The notes under the pieces were generated by a model. That model was not told the origin of the DNA and did not search any database. It worked only from the letters and a program-made list of their open reading frames with translations. This document shows, in pieces, positions 44,195 through 53,783 of a DNA stretch of 64,000 nucleotides (position 1 is its first letter; each line of letters opens with the position of its first letter). The DNA comes from Magnetococcales bacterium (GTDB lineage: Bacteria; Pseudomonadota; Magnetococcia; Magnetococcales; JADFWU01). The stretch spans positions 70,359 to 134,358 of the forward strand of contig JADFWU010000003.1 of assembly GCA_015234045.1 (NCBI GenBank), given 5' to 3'. The position numbers and the translations under genes are program-made.

Positions 44195-47100
44195 AAATCT
44201 GATGGAACGAAGACACCATTTGTTGAATTGCGTTGATCAGATCTTTTTTCTTTATGGGTTTAACCAGATGACGATCACAACCTGCTTCCAGGCTTTTCAT
44301 CTTTTCCGATTTCAATGCATGGGCGCTCAATGCAAGAATAGGTAGAGGTGATTGGTTTTGCAATTTTTCCCAAGCACGGATTTCTCTGGTTGCTGTATAC
44401 CCATCCATGATGGGCATTTGGATATCCATCAGGACCAAATCGAATTTTTCGTTATCTTTCACTTTTGTAACTGCTTCTAGACCGTTCACAGCTGTGATTA
44501 TCTGCCAAGGCGTTTTTTTCAGATAGGCCTGGATTAATAATTGATTATCAGGAGAATCTTCTACAAGCAAAATGGTTAGAGGCGAGTACGGTTCAGATGA
44601 AACAGCCAGATTTTGATCATTAACCTTCGAGACAGGAGATTCTATAGTAGGTAAGGAAATTGTGAATTTAAAAGAACTTCCTTTATTCACATGACTTTCA
44701 ACCAGAATGGTGCCACCCATCATTCTAACCAGATTGTTAGAAATAGCCAAGCCCAATCCGGTGCCGCCATAACGCCGGGATATGCTTGCATCCGCTTGGG
44801 TAAACTTGGCAAAAACATGCTCAAGATGTTCTGGAGCGATGCCGACACCCGTATCCGTTATGCTGATTTGAAACAGACTGCCTTGAGACACATACGTTAC
44901 ACTGAGGACAATCTGCCCTTGGTCAGTAAATTTGATCGCATTGCCCAATAGATTAATTAAAATCTGCCGCAATCGTCCTTCATCTCCCAGAATCCATGAC
45001 GGTAGATCTGGTGGAATGTCGATGGCAAACGACAATCCCTTATCTTCAGCGCGGGGTTTCATCATATGGCTGACTGTTGAGAACAGCTCTTTGATTTGGA
45101 AAGGCGCAATCTCTAAGACAACAGCACCGACTTCAATTTTGGAAAGATCAAGAATATCGTTGATAAGATTAAGGAGATGATTGCCAGCTTTATGAACCAG
45201 TGCCAGTTGTGTGCTCTGTTCATCTGTCAGACTGCTTTCCTGGAGGATATCACTCATTCCCAATAGCACATTGAGCGGCGTTCGAATCTCATGGCTCATG
45301 ATCGCTAGAAATTCACTTTTGGCAAGATTGGCTGCTTCAGCCTGAATACGGGCCTCTTTAAGAGCCTCTTCAGCTCTCCTGCGCATAATGAATTTGTGTA
45401 TTTCTTCAGCGACCAGTTCAAGCTGTTTAATATCACTGTCAGTATAGGGTTGATTTTTATTGCCCACGCCAACAATCATATATACGCGTCCCGCTTCCAT
45501 GACCGGGGCACTCATATGACGCAGTACCTGGAAATGACCTTCTGGATATCCTTTTTTATTGGGTTCATTGGGATAATCATTGTGAACCACAGTCTGTTTC
45601 AGTCTAAATGAGTCTGCCCAAATGCCTGCCTCTGAAATAGGATAATGTGTGGCATGTACAGCAGTGCATAGCTTTAATGCAGCAGCATTCCAGGTCACAA
45701 GTTGTATGGTTTCCTGGTCTTCATTGATCATATGAAGATAGCCGATTTTACTTCCTGTCACCTCCACTGCAATATCCAATGCACGTGTACAGAGCTCTTT
45801 TTCGTCCAATTTTGAAGCAACTCGGTTCAGATCGAGCAGCATTGAAAGGCGGTGTTCGTTGATGCGCCGGTATTCATCCGCTTTTTTGCGCTCGGTGATA
45901 TCTTGTACGCTGGCGATAAACACAGGCGGCACTTCGATTTTGGAAAGCTGAAGATGAATTTCAACATCATATGTTGAACCGTTCTTGCGCTCATGCCTGG
46001 TTTCAAAAACAATAATCTCAGTATTATCTTGATATAGGGTTTGAATCTGGTTCTGAAAAATTTCCAACGTAAAATCAGGTTTGATATCAACGGGGGTCAT
46101 GTGTTTCAGTTCATCAAGACTGTATCCGAGATTTGTTCGTGCACCTTCATTGACAAGAATAAATTTAAGGGTTGTGGCATCGAAGATAAAAATTTCATTG
46201 AGTGAACCTTCGACAATACGACCAAAACGTGTTGCCAACTGCTCAGCCTGTTTACGTTGTGTAATATCTTGAATTGTACCGATAATTTTTACCGGATTTC
46301 CTTCAGGAGTACGAACGATTTCAGCCAGTTCGTGAATAACTTTTTCCTTATTTTCCGGCAATACAATTCTGTATTCAGCTCTGTATGTGTTGTCGCTTGT
46401 TAATGCCTTGTCCAGGCTATCAGAAATAAGGGTACGATCATCTGGATGGATGAATTCAAATAACGATTCATAGGTAATGACTTTATTGGTTTGCACGTCC
46501 AATCCAAGAATACGACACGCTTCATTGGACAATTGAAGTCGATTGGTTTCAAGTATCCAAATCCAGTGACCGGTATTGCTGATTTGTTGTGCTTTGGTTA
46601 ATCGATCCTCATTTTCTCGAAGTTCTTGTGTGCGTATATCAACTTGTTCCTCCAGTTCCTGTTTGGACTGAGTCAGTGCAATAAGATATCTGTTGGAGGA
46701 TTTGAGCAACCTGTTGACCGTATCCACAAGGATATTTAATTCGTCATTTTTATGCCCTTTTGGAAAGTCAATCAGTTTAATATCAGGTGATTCAGGATCA
46801 ATTTTTGAAATGGTCTGAATAATTCGAACCAGCGGTTTGGAAAGGAAGAAAAAGAATATGATGGATAAAACAAATGCAAGAAAAAGGTTACGTACAATGC
46901 CTGAAACAAGGACGACTGCGGATCTTTCAATGAAACCCTCTGCCATTCGGTTTACATCTGTAAACACGATCATCTTGCCAATTTCACGTGCTGGTTCATC
47001 TAACATAGTCAACGATGTGTAGTAGCGTCGATCTTCTCCAAAAATGATTCTCAAGAACCAGCCATATCTGTATGTGGGTGCTGTCTTGGTTTTATTAATG

Positions 47101-47429
47101 AGTAGTTCATCGGTATCGGTCAGAATTTGTACTTCAGAGATCGCCCCAAACTGAAAAAGCCCATCGACGACATCAGCCGCTGCATCAGCATCCAACACAT
47201 AGGCTGCACGAGATGCCGACGATTTTGTTATTTCGATAACCTGTAAAATTTCATTGTCAAAATGTTCGCTATGCTGGTTAAAATCCAGATAGATCTGTAA
47301 CACGCTGAGTAGTACACCAATAATGAAAGCCGCTAAAACAGCGTATTGAGTTTGACGGAAAGCTATTCCGGAAAAAATAGATGAACGAGTTTTCGAATCC
47401 ATTGGCCAACGACCTGATAGGAATTTCAA
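44193..47429 (-). CDS. large membrane hybrid histidine kinase (HAMP-PAS-PAS-GAF-HisKA-HATPase-REC)
   Basis: About 1078 residues. Order: membrane helix (YAVLAAFIIGVLLSVLQIYL), periplasmic segment of about 120 residues, second helix (GIVRNLFLAFVLSIIFFFFL), HAMP, PAS with IHPDDR, second PAS, a GAF domain (ALDIAVEVTGSKIGYLHMIN), HisKA (FLAIMSHEIRTPLNVLLGM), HATPase (GTGLGLAISNNLVRMMGG) and a receiver with VLMDIQMPIMDGY. The frame starts at a TTG with AGGA upstream; an ATG nine codons in (47402) is also possible. No separate regulator adjoins. It is divergent from an orphan binding protein that could provide its periplasmic ligand. Confidence 0.92.
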   Translation of the reverse strand: MKFLSGRWPMDSKTRSSIFSGIAFRQTQYAVLAAFIIGVLLSVLQIYLDFNQHSEHFDNEILQVIEITKSSASRAAYVLDADAAADVVDGLFQFGAISEVQILTDTDELLINKTKTAPTYRYGWFLRIIFGEDRRYYTSLTMLDEPAREIGKMIVFTDVNRMAEGFIERSAVVLVSGIVRNLFLAFVLSIIFFFFLSKPLVRIIQTISKIDPESPDIKLIDFPKGHKNDELNILVDTVNRLLKSSNRYLIALTQSKQELEEQVDIRTQELRENEDRLTKAQQISNTGHWIWILETNRLQLSNEACRILGLDVQTNKVITYESLFEFIHPDDRTLISDSLDKALTSDNTYRAEYRIVLPENKEKVIHELAEIVRTPEGNPVKIIGTIQDITQRKQAEQLATRFGRIVEGSLNEIFIFDATTLKFILVNEGARTNLGYSLDELKHMTPVDIKPDFTLEIFQNQIQTLYQDNTEIIVFETRHERKNGSTYDVEIHLQLSKIEVPPVFIASVQDITERKKADEYRRINEHRLSMLLDLNRVASKLDEKELCTRALDIAVEVTGSKIGYLHMINEDQETIQLVTWNAAALKLCTAVHATHYPISEAGIWADSFRLKQTVVHNDYPNEPNKKGYPEGHFQVLRHMSAPVMEAGRVYMIVGVGNKNQPYTDSDIKQLELVAEEIHKFIMRRRAEEALKEARIQAEAANLAKSEFLAIMSHEIRTPLNVLLGMSDILQESSLTDEQSTQLALVHKAGNHLLNLINDILDLSKIEVGAVVLEIAPFQIKELFSTVSHMMKPRAEDKGLSFAIDIPPDLPSWILGDEGRLRQILINLLGNAIKFTDQGQIVLSVTYVSQGSLFQISITDTGVGIAPEHLEHVFAKFTQADASISRRYGGTGLGLAISNNLVRMMGGTILVESHVNKGSSFKFTISLPTIESPVSKVNDQNLAVSSEPYSPLTILLVEDSPDNQLLIQAYLKKTPWQIITAVNGLEAVTKVKDNEKFDLVLMDIQMPIMDGYTATREIRAWEKLQNQSPLPILALSAHALKSEKMKSLEAGCDRHLVKPIKKKDLINAIQQMVSSFHQI

Positions 47430-47753
47430 TATGTTCCTGCATGCTAGCCAGGAAAATCAGCTTACTTCATATGGTTATTGCTCAACATCTTATACAGGAC
47501 AAAATGACTACACAGTGTTAGTCACTACCATCGCATTTCAGGTTCCTAGATTTGTTATCAGTATTTATTATAGCAGACGAAGTTATGCTTTTCTTGGATT
47601 TGCATGGTAGGTTAGTGACAACCTCTTGAGAGGTTTAGACTAAAATTGTCAACGGGCTTGAAAACGATGTAACCATCGGTGCTACCGTGTCGATTCGAAC
47701 ACGCTCATACCGTAAACAAGACTCGTAGTGAATGGATCACAATAAAGGAAACG

Positions 47754-48719
47754 ATGATGAATTATAAAATACTATTGTTTCTCATAATGGCTGTTTCTCC
47801 TCTTATATCCATTGCTGCACCGCTTCCAGAATCAGAAAAACCGATCCGCATCATCACAAACAATTGGTCCAGCCAGATTGTTCTATCGTATATTCTAGGC
47901 GGTCTGTACCAAAAAATGGGCTATTCTGTTGAATATGTGGAAAAAGAGATATCTACGCAATGGGGCGGGATACATCGAGGTTCAGAGCACATTCAAGTGG
48001 AAGTTTGGGAAGGCACCATGCAGGAGGCTTTTTACCGGATCAGCAAATATGGTCAGATGGTGGATATGGGCTCGCATGATGCCATTACTCGGGAAGAGTG
48101 GTGGTATCCATCCTATGTTGAGGACGTGTGTCCTGGGTTGCCGGATTGGAAGGCGTTAAAAAAATGTGCCGCGCTATTTGCCACCGATAAAACCGCACCA
48201 AAGGGACGTTACTTGGCTGGACCTTGGGAAAAGCCGGAAAAAGCACGTATCCGCGCTCTTGAATTGGATTTTGAGGTAGAAGTTGCCAAAACAGCTGATG
48301 ATCTTTGGATTGAGCTGGAAAAAGCCTATAAACACCGTAAGCCCATCGTCCTTTTTAACTGGACACCCAACTGGGTAGATGTGCGTTATGAAGGAAAATT
48401 TATCGAATTTCCAGTTCATACTGCTGAATGTGAAACAAATCCCGAATGGGGCGTGAATAAGAAGTGGACTTTCGATTGTGGCAACCCGCCATCAGGATGG
48501 CTAAAAAAGGCAGCATGGGTTGGCATGAAAGAGCGTTGGCCTTGTGCTTGGGGTGTCCTTCAGAACATGAACTTTACCAACATCATGATCGGCACGGTTG
48601 CTGCGATGGCAGACAAGGATGGAATGAGCCACCAACAGGCCGCCCAAAAATGGCTTTCTGAAAATGCAAAAGTTTGGTCATCCTGGCTGCCGAAGCAGTG
48701 CTCATTACCTATGAAGTGA
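47754..48719 (+). CDS. orphan glycine-betaine-type periplasmic substrate-binding protein (OpuAC/ProX family)
   Basis: About 321 residues with a clear signal peptide (MMNYKILLFLIMAVSPLISIAA). The mature part is an OpuAC/ProX-type binding domain, with SQIVLSYILGGLYQKMGYSV, WEGTMQEAF and, in the second lobe, PIVLFNWTPNWVD; several Trp residues could form a quaternary-amine cage. The ATG at 47754 with AAAGGAAA upstream is preferred over the longer frame from 47679. No ABC permease or ATPase gene adjoins, so it may serve a distant transporter or, as the divergent kinase suggests, signalling. A strong terminator follows. Confidence 0.85.
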   Translation: MMNYKILLFLIMAVSPLISIAAPLPESEKPIRIITNNWSSQIVLSYILGGLYQKMGYSVEYVEKEISTQWGGIHRGSEHIQVEVWEGTMQEAFYRISKYGQMVDMGSHDAITREEWWYPSYVEDVCPGLPDWKALKKCAALFATDKTAPKGRYLAGPWEKPEKARIRALELDFEVEVAKTADDLWIELEKAYKHRKPIVLFNWTPNWVDVRYEGKFIEFPVHTAECETNPEWGVNKKWTFDCGNPPSGWLKKAAWVGMKERWPCAWGVLQNMNFTNIMIGTVAAMADKDGMSHQQAAQKWLSENAKVWSSWLPKQCSLPMK

Positions 48720-48761
48720 TGACCTTTTGTATCGTTATTTCGACTTAAAATTATACAGTAA

Positions 48762-48796
48762 GCCAGGACCTTAACGAAGGTCCTGGCGATGTTTTT
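48762..48796 (+). terminator. strong intrinsic terminator after the binding protein gene
   Basis: The perfect 11-bp stem GCCAGGACCTT/AAGGTCCTGGC with an AACG tetraloop is followed by GATGTTTTT. It separates the binding protein gene from the convergent chemoreceptor gene. Confidence 0.9.
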
Positions 48797-48839
48797 AAGT
48801 GGAGCAGATCATCGGTGTGATTCAAAAACAGCGGATTTC

Positions 48840-50885
48840 TCAGACAAGGAAACGATTCAATTGGTTGTTCAAGGTGCGTCCCAGTTCCGCAAGCGTATTG
48901 GCTTGTGTCTGTACTGAAGAACTTAACGCTAAAATCCCTTTCGCAGATTGCGCGCTGGTTTCCATTGCCGTGACAATATGTTGAGCAGAATTAGCTACTT
49001 TTACAACAGTTTCAGCTGATCCTTTTCCTTGGTCAGCACCGACTGTTACAGCCTCAGAGAGTTCTTCCATATTGCTGCTGATTAAAACGACATTCCTGGT
49101 TACCTCATCAATACCCAAAGAAATTTCACTCACATTTCTAGCCGATTCTGAGATTCCGGCTGTAGAGTCGTTGATGAGACCTGTTACATCAACCATTTCC
49201 TTAACCGATTCAGAAATGGCATGGTTGATCTCTTTTAGAGTGTTATTCTGTTCATCAATCGAAAGGGTGATTTCGCGGTTGATGATACCAACAGCATTAA
49301 TCATCTCTGAGACGTTGTTTGTTGCATTAATTGCTTTTTTGCTCTGGGATTTTATTTTTTCAATGTCTTCGGAAATAGTGTCCGTTGCGTGAGATGTTCT
49401 ATTGGCCAAGTCTTTCACCTCATTGGCAACGACGGCAAACCCGCGTCCAGCTTGTCCAGCGCCTGCTGCTTCAATTGAGGCATTCAACGCAAGCATATTT
49501 GTTTGCTCTGAAATCTCGCGTATTTCATCGATTATACTGGATATTTTATTGGTCTCTTCATTCAAAGATTCAACAACAGCTGAGGTTTCTTTAGAAAGTT
49601 TGATTGCTTTATCTGAATCCTCTTGAGCCTTTTCGCAGTTGGCTTCAACATCATTAAAAGATCTACCAAGTTCTTCTACGGACGATGCAATAGTATTGAA
49701 ATTGGAAGTGCTTCGATTGGCGGCCTCACGGACTAATTCCATATGAGCGCTCATCTCTTTTGAGTTGTTTGCAACGCTACGCAGATTGATATTCGCTTCT
49801 TCAGAGGCGGCAGAGATTGTTGACATGCTTTCTCGCGCTTCATCAACTTTGTTAACACTTGATTCCAGCATGGCAACTGCGCCCATAGTCGCTCGAGAAA
49901 CATCTTCCATTTGATTTCTCATCGTATGAGCCAAGTCGGTTGAAGAGATGGACTGTTCATTGACCCCATCCACACCATCGCCCATATACTCAGAAGCTTG
50001 TTTGAGCCTATCAGCCAAATCATCAAGTGTTACGGCACTCTGCTTAACGCTTGTAATGATTTCACGAATGACGCTAAGAAACTGATTGAACCAGTGTACC
50101 AACTCTCCCATTTCATCCTTTGAAGAAAAAACGAGAGGTTGGGTAAAGTCAGGCTGATCTCCCTCTGCAAACTCACGCATCCTGGATTTGACCGTGTTTA
50201 GTGGGATGAGTACCAATTTCCGCAGAGAAATACCAAGAAGGAGGAGAAAAATCGTAATGCTCACCAGCAACATAATGATCAGATCAATACGTGTTTGAGA
50301 AATATTGCTGACCAGGCTGTCAATGGATACTGTGAGTTTCAATACACCACGAACAGCGTGTTTATCACCATGACAAGCATGGCAGTCCTCTTTGTTTAGA
50401 ATTGGGACAAGATAAGTTTGTTTGTTTTCACCAGTAGTTTCTTTTAAATTAAGGGTTACGGGGTTTTGTGTTTCAACAGCCCGAGCAAAATCTGGATCGA
50501 CTATAGTCGGATCAAATTTGGTAAAACCCGCCCATTCTGATTCTTCTTCATTTGCCGAGTCAGCCAAACTTCCAGCGGCATCCTGATCTTGTTCAGAAAA
50601 TGCTTCCTGACCATCAAGACGAAGGATTCGGAAGCTTTCTACTCCCTGCATTTTCTTGAGTCTATGAGCTAAATTCCGTGCTAATTCCGCATCACCGGCC
50701 AGCATGATATTCTCAAGACCATTCACAACGCCAAAAGTTAGTTTATTGACTCCTTGGGCGTTTTCTTCAAGGATAGCTTGCTCCATTTTATACATGGAAA
50801 AAGCACCCATACTGATGAGGGCCAAGAGACCAGCAAGGCCGGCACCAATCATGATTTTTGTGCCGAGAGAGTGTCTACTAATCAT
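48840..50885 (-). CDS. methyl-accepting chemotaxis protein with a c-type haem motif in the sensor domain
   Basis: A 681-residue protein with a membrane helix (IMIGAGLAGLLALISMGAFS), a periplasmic domain of about 150 residues, a second helix (IIMLLVSITIFLLLLGISL), HAMP, and a signalling domain with QTNMLALNASIEAAGAGQ. The periplasmic domain contains CHACH at 168-172 (in NKEDCHACHGDKH), a CxxCH haem c attachment site; HGDKH follows closely. Haem-bearing chemoreceptors such as DcrA of Desulfovibrio sense oxygen or redox. Here the ligand is unknown, but a redox or gas role is a reasonable inference. No ribosome site is strong; the ATG at 50885 is the first in frame. Confidence 0.93.
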   Translation of the reverse strand: MISRHSLGTKIMIGAGLAGLLALISMGAFSMYKMEQAILEENAQGVNKLTFGVVNGLENIMLAGDAELARNLAHRLKKMQGVESFRILRLDGQEAFSEQDQDAAGSLADSANEEESEWAGFTKFDPTIVDPDFARAVETQNPVTLNLKETTGENKQTYLVPILNKEDCHACHGDKHAVRGVLKLTVSIDSLVSNISQTRIDLIIMLLVSITIFLLLLGISLRKLVLIPLNTVKSRMREFAEGDQPDFTQPLVFSSKDEMGELVHWFNQFLSVIREIITSVKQSAVTLDDLADRLKQASEYMGDGVDGVNEQSISSTDLAHTMRNQMEDVSRATMGAVAMLESSVNKVDEARESMSTISAASEEANINLRSVANNSKEMSAHMELVREAANRSTSNFNTIASSVEELGRSFNDVEANCEKAQEDSDKAIKLSKETSAVVESLNEETNKISSIIDEIREISEQTNMLALNASIEAAGAGQAGRGFAVVANEVKDLANRTSHATDTISEDIEKIKSQSKKAINATNNVSEMINAVGIINREITLSIDEQNNTLKEINHAISESVKEMVDVTGLINDSTAGISESARNVSEISLGIDEVTRNVVLISSNMEELSEAVTVGADQGKGSAETVVKVANSAQHIVTAMETSAQSAKGILALSSSVQTQANTLAELGRTLNNQLNRFLV

Positions 50886-51106
50886 GATACGCTTTCATAA
50901 TTGGAGGTGAACCGGTGCAATTCAGTCGCCATGTCCATTGCCATCCGATAGCCTCATAGTGGCGAAAAATCGTAACACCACCACAATAGAACAGAGTTGA
51001 AAATCTATCAAAAAAATAATGTCATGTTCTTGAAATTAGTTTCAGTATAAGTAGTCGATGATATGGCATTTAAAATGTGTGTTGGCGATATAATGAAGTT
51101 CAAAAC

Positions 51107-51394
51107 ATGCTTCAAGTGCATGACGACCAGCAACTGCTTCCTGAGTTTCTGGCCTGGCAGATCAACCAGGAGCCTGTTCAGCGATATTTACAGAGGTCGG
51201 CTACGGGAACCATTCAGCGTGGTCTACGGCGTGGTGACCTGGAGAGTCTACCGGTTTCGGTTCTCAGTTTGGAAACTCAGAGAGTGGTTATCGCTCTTCA
51301 GGATGTTGTTCAACGGGAAAAACAGCTTTTTCAAGATTTGATCCAGAATCGGAAACAACAAATGCTGGCAGTGGTCCAGCAGGTTCTCAAATAA
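51107..51394 (+). pseudogene. truncated HsdS-like (type I specificity) C-terminal half
   Basis: About 95 residues resembling the second half of a specificity domain: LPEFLAWQINQEPVQRYL, then SATGTIQRGLRRGDLESLPV, then the helical LETQRVVIALQDVVQREKQL. The whole half-S proteins found at some type I loci are about 190 residues, so the N-terminal half seems missing; the 220 bp upstream do not contain it in any frame that I can see. It ends 24 bp before hsdM. It may be a decayed gene or a small expressed fragment. TGAAG upstream of the ATG is a weak ribosome site. Confidence 0.6.
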
Positions 51395-51418
51395 CGACTT
51401 GTGAAATGGATAACGACA

Positions 51419-52930
51419 ATGGTCAGCAAGGCAGTTAGTCAGGATGAAATCAATAAGGCGGTTTGGAACGCTTGTGATACCTTTCGAGGAACGGTGGACC
51501 CGAGTATCTACAAGGATTTTGTTCTCACCTTACTGTTCGTCAAATACATCAGCGATGTTTGGCGTGACCGTGAAGAACACTATCGATCAGAGTATGGCAA
51601 CGAGCCTGCTTTGATTGCTGAGATGATGAAGAATGAGCGGTTTGTTCTCCCTGAAGCCGCTGGCTTCTACTCTCTTCACAAGCACCGTCACGAGCCTGGT
51701 AATGGTGAGCGTATTGACAAGGCGTTGCATGCCATTGAAGAAGCGAATATCAACAAGCTGCGTGATGTCTTTCAGGACATCTCTTTCAATAGCAATAAGC
51801 TGGGTGATGAGGCTCAGAAGAACGATATCCTTCGCCACTTGCTGGAAGACTTCGCCAAGTCTGAACTGGATCTTCGTCCCAGTCGCGTGGGTAAGTTGGA
51901 CATCATCGGCAATGCCTATGAATTCCTTATCAAGAACTTTGCTGCGACATCGGGTAAAAAGGCTGGTGAGTTCTACACACCACCAGAGGTTTCAGAACTG
52001 ATCTCTGAGTTGGTAGAGCCTCAGGAAGGCGATGAGATCTGTGACCCGGCTTGTGGTTCAGGCTCTTTGTTGATGAAGTGTGGACGGCAGGTATTCAATA
52101 AGATTGGTTCCAGAAAATATGCCCTGTTCGGTCAGGAGGCTATCGGCAGTACCTGGGCATTGGCAAAGATGAATATGTTCCTTCACAGTGAAGACAACCA
52201 CCGAATCGAGTGGGGAGACACCATCCGCAACCCCAAGTTGCTGGATGGTGATGATAAGCTGCGTCACTTCGATATCGTCGTAGCCAATCCACCCTTTAGC
52301 CTTCAAAAATGGGGGCATGAACAGGCGGAAACTGATCGTTTCAGTAGATTCCGCCGGGGCGTTCCACCCAAGACCAAGGGTGACTACGCTTTCATCCTCC
52401 ATATGATCGAGACTTTGAAACCAGGTAGTGGACGCATGGGTGTTGTTGTTCCACACGGCGTTCTCTTTCGAGGAGCTGCTGAAGGGAAGATCCGAAAGAA
52501 GCTGATTGAAGAGAACCTTCTGGATGTAGTGATTGGGCTCCCTGAAAAACTCTTCTACGGCACCGGAATTCCAGCGGCGATTCTGATTTTTCGGAAGAAG
52601 AAGAGCGATAAAAGCGTTCTGTTTGTCGATGCCAGTCGAGAGTACCGTGACGGCAAGAACCAAAATTTCCTTGAAGAAGAGCATATCAACAAGGTTGTGG
52701 AGACAGTTGGTGCACGGGAAACAGTAGACAAATACGCTTACCTTGCCACCCCTGAAGAAATCGCTGAAAACGACTTCAATCTCAATATTCCTCGCTATGT
52801 AGATACCTTTGAAGAGGAAGAAGAGATCGACCTGATGGCGGTACGCGATGAACGGGAGAAGTTGAAAGCAGAATTGGTGGAGCTTGAGGTGGAGATGGAA
52901 GGGTATTTAAAGGAGCTGGGGTATGAGTAA
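51419..52930 (+). CDS. hsdM: type I restriction-modification methyltransferase HsdM
   Basis: About 503 residues. The N-terminal helical domain is followed by an N6-adenine methyltransferase core with the AdoMet motif DPACGSGSLL and catalytic NPPF (VVANPPFSLQKW). The acidic coiled C-terminal tail is the contact region to HsdS. The ATG at 51419 is preferred over the GTG at 51401, but neither has a strong ribosome site. Its last 33 codons are repeated, with about 85 per cent identity, just before hsdS. The stop overlaps the dinD start by 8 bp. Confidence 0.95.
   Translation: MVSKAVSQDEINKAVWNACDTFRGTVDPSIYKDFVLTLLFVKYISDVWRDREEHYRSEYGNEPALIAEMMKNERFVLPEAAGFYSLHKHRHEPGNGERIDKALHAIEEANINKLRDVFQDISFNSNKLGDEAQKNDILRHLLEDFAKSELDLRPSRVGKLDIIGNAYEFLIKNFAATSGKKAGEFYTPPEVSELISELVEPQEGDEICDPACGSGSLLMKCGRQVFNKIGSRKYALFGQEAIGSTWALAKMNMFLHSEDNHRIEWGDTIRNPKLLDGDDKLRHFDIVVANPPFSLQKWGHEQAETDRFSRFRRGVPPKTKGDYAFILHMIETLKPGSGRMGVVVPHGVLFRGAAEGKIRKKLIEENLLDVVIGLPEKLFYGTGIPAAILIFRKKKSDKSVLFVDASREYRDGKNQNFLEEEHINKVVETVGARETVDKYAYLATPEEIAENDFNLNIPRYVDTFEEEEEIDLMAVRDEREKLKAELVELEVEMEGYLKELGYE
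52833..52925 (+). repeat. 93-bp direct repeat, copy 1 (hsdM 3' end)
   Basis: This segment starts TGATGGCGGTACG and ends at the ATG of dinD. It matches 53781-53873 over 93 bases without gaps, 79 identical by my count. It encodes the end of HsdM (MAVRDEREKLKAELVELEVE and onward). Confidence 0.9.
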
Positions 52931-53783
52931 GGAATTACAACAGCAGCATGTTATGACGTTTGAGGAACTCAAACAAAGTGATCAAAATGGCGTCGAATTT
53001 TGGTTTGGTCGGGATCTCCAAGGACCACTGGACTATGATTCATGGCGCTCTTTTGAGCGCGTGATTATCAAAGCGCAAACCGCTTGCAAGAACTCTGGTC
53101 AGATGATCGAGGACCATTTTGTTCAGGTGGACAAAATGGTCCCAATCGGATCGGGAGCGGCACGCAACATATTGGATTATAAGCTATCTCGCTACGCCTG
53201 TTATTTGATTGTACAAAATGCTGATGCGGCTAAGCCGGTTATTGCACACGGTCAAAGCTATTTTGCCGTTCAAACGCGCCGTCAGGAACTTCAGGACAAT
53301 GATTCGTTCAGAAGTATGTCCGAAGATCAAAAGCGTTTAATGTTGCGTAATGAACTGAAAGAGCATAACAAAAATCTGGTTGCCACAGCTCATAGAGCCG
53401 GAGTTGAGAGCAATCTCGACTTTGCCATATTTCAAGACCATGGTTACAAAGGGCTTTATGGCGGTCTTGGTGCCAAAGAGATTCATACTCACAAAGGGTT
53501 GAAAAAAAGTCATAAAATATTGGACCACATGGGCAGCACCGAGCTAGCAGCCAACCTGTTTCGCGCAACACAAACTGAAGAAAAATTACGTCGAGATGAA
53601 GTCCAAGGGAAAAAACAGGCCAACAGCACCCATTATCAAGTGGGGCGCAAGGTGCGACAAACCATTGAGGAGTTGGGTGGTACCATGCCGGAAGATCTTC
53701 CTGTTCCAGATCAATCCATTCAGCAGCTGGAGCGCTCGCAGAAAAAGAGGGGCATTGCCTCCAAGTCACGGGGAAGTAAATGA
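52923..53783 (+). CDS. dinD: DinD-like DNA-damage-inducible protein inside the restriction operon
   Basis: This 286-residue protein matches DinD: a KilA/BRO-like N-terminal part (WRSFERVIIKAQTACKNSG), then NILDYKLSRYACYLIVQNAD, then SNLDFAIFQDHGYKGLYGGLGAKEIH, and the C-terminal helical region with DHMGSTELAANLFRATQTEE. E. coli DinD is LexA-regulated and inhibits RecA filament activity. Here it is placed between hsdM and hsdS and bracketed by a 93-bp repeat of the hsdM end. Its start overlaps the hsdM stop, exactly as hsdS overlaps the second repeat. No LexA box can be seen right before it. A role in protecting DNA or tuning restriction during damage is inference. Confidence 0.9.
   Translation: MSKELQQQHVMTFEELKQSDQNGVEFWFGRDLQGPLDYDSWRSFERVIIKAQTACKNSGQMIEDHFVQVDKMVPIGSGAARNILDYKLSRYACYLIVQNADAAKPVIAHGQSYFAVQTRRQELQDNDSFRSMSEDQKRLMLRNELKEHNKNLVATAHRAGVESNLDFAIFQDHGYKGLYGGLGAKEIHTHKGLKKSHKILDHMGSTELAANLFRATQTEEKLRRDEVQGKKQANSTHYQVGRKVRQTIEELGGTMPEDLPVPDQSIQQLERSQKKRGIASKSRGSK

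Noticed and set aside
50886-51106. Possible attL copy of the tRNA-Met 3' end at the left edge of the restriction island
   Set aside because: No match to the tRNA 3' sequence could be found by eye in this stretch.
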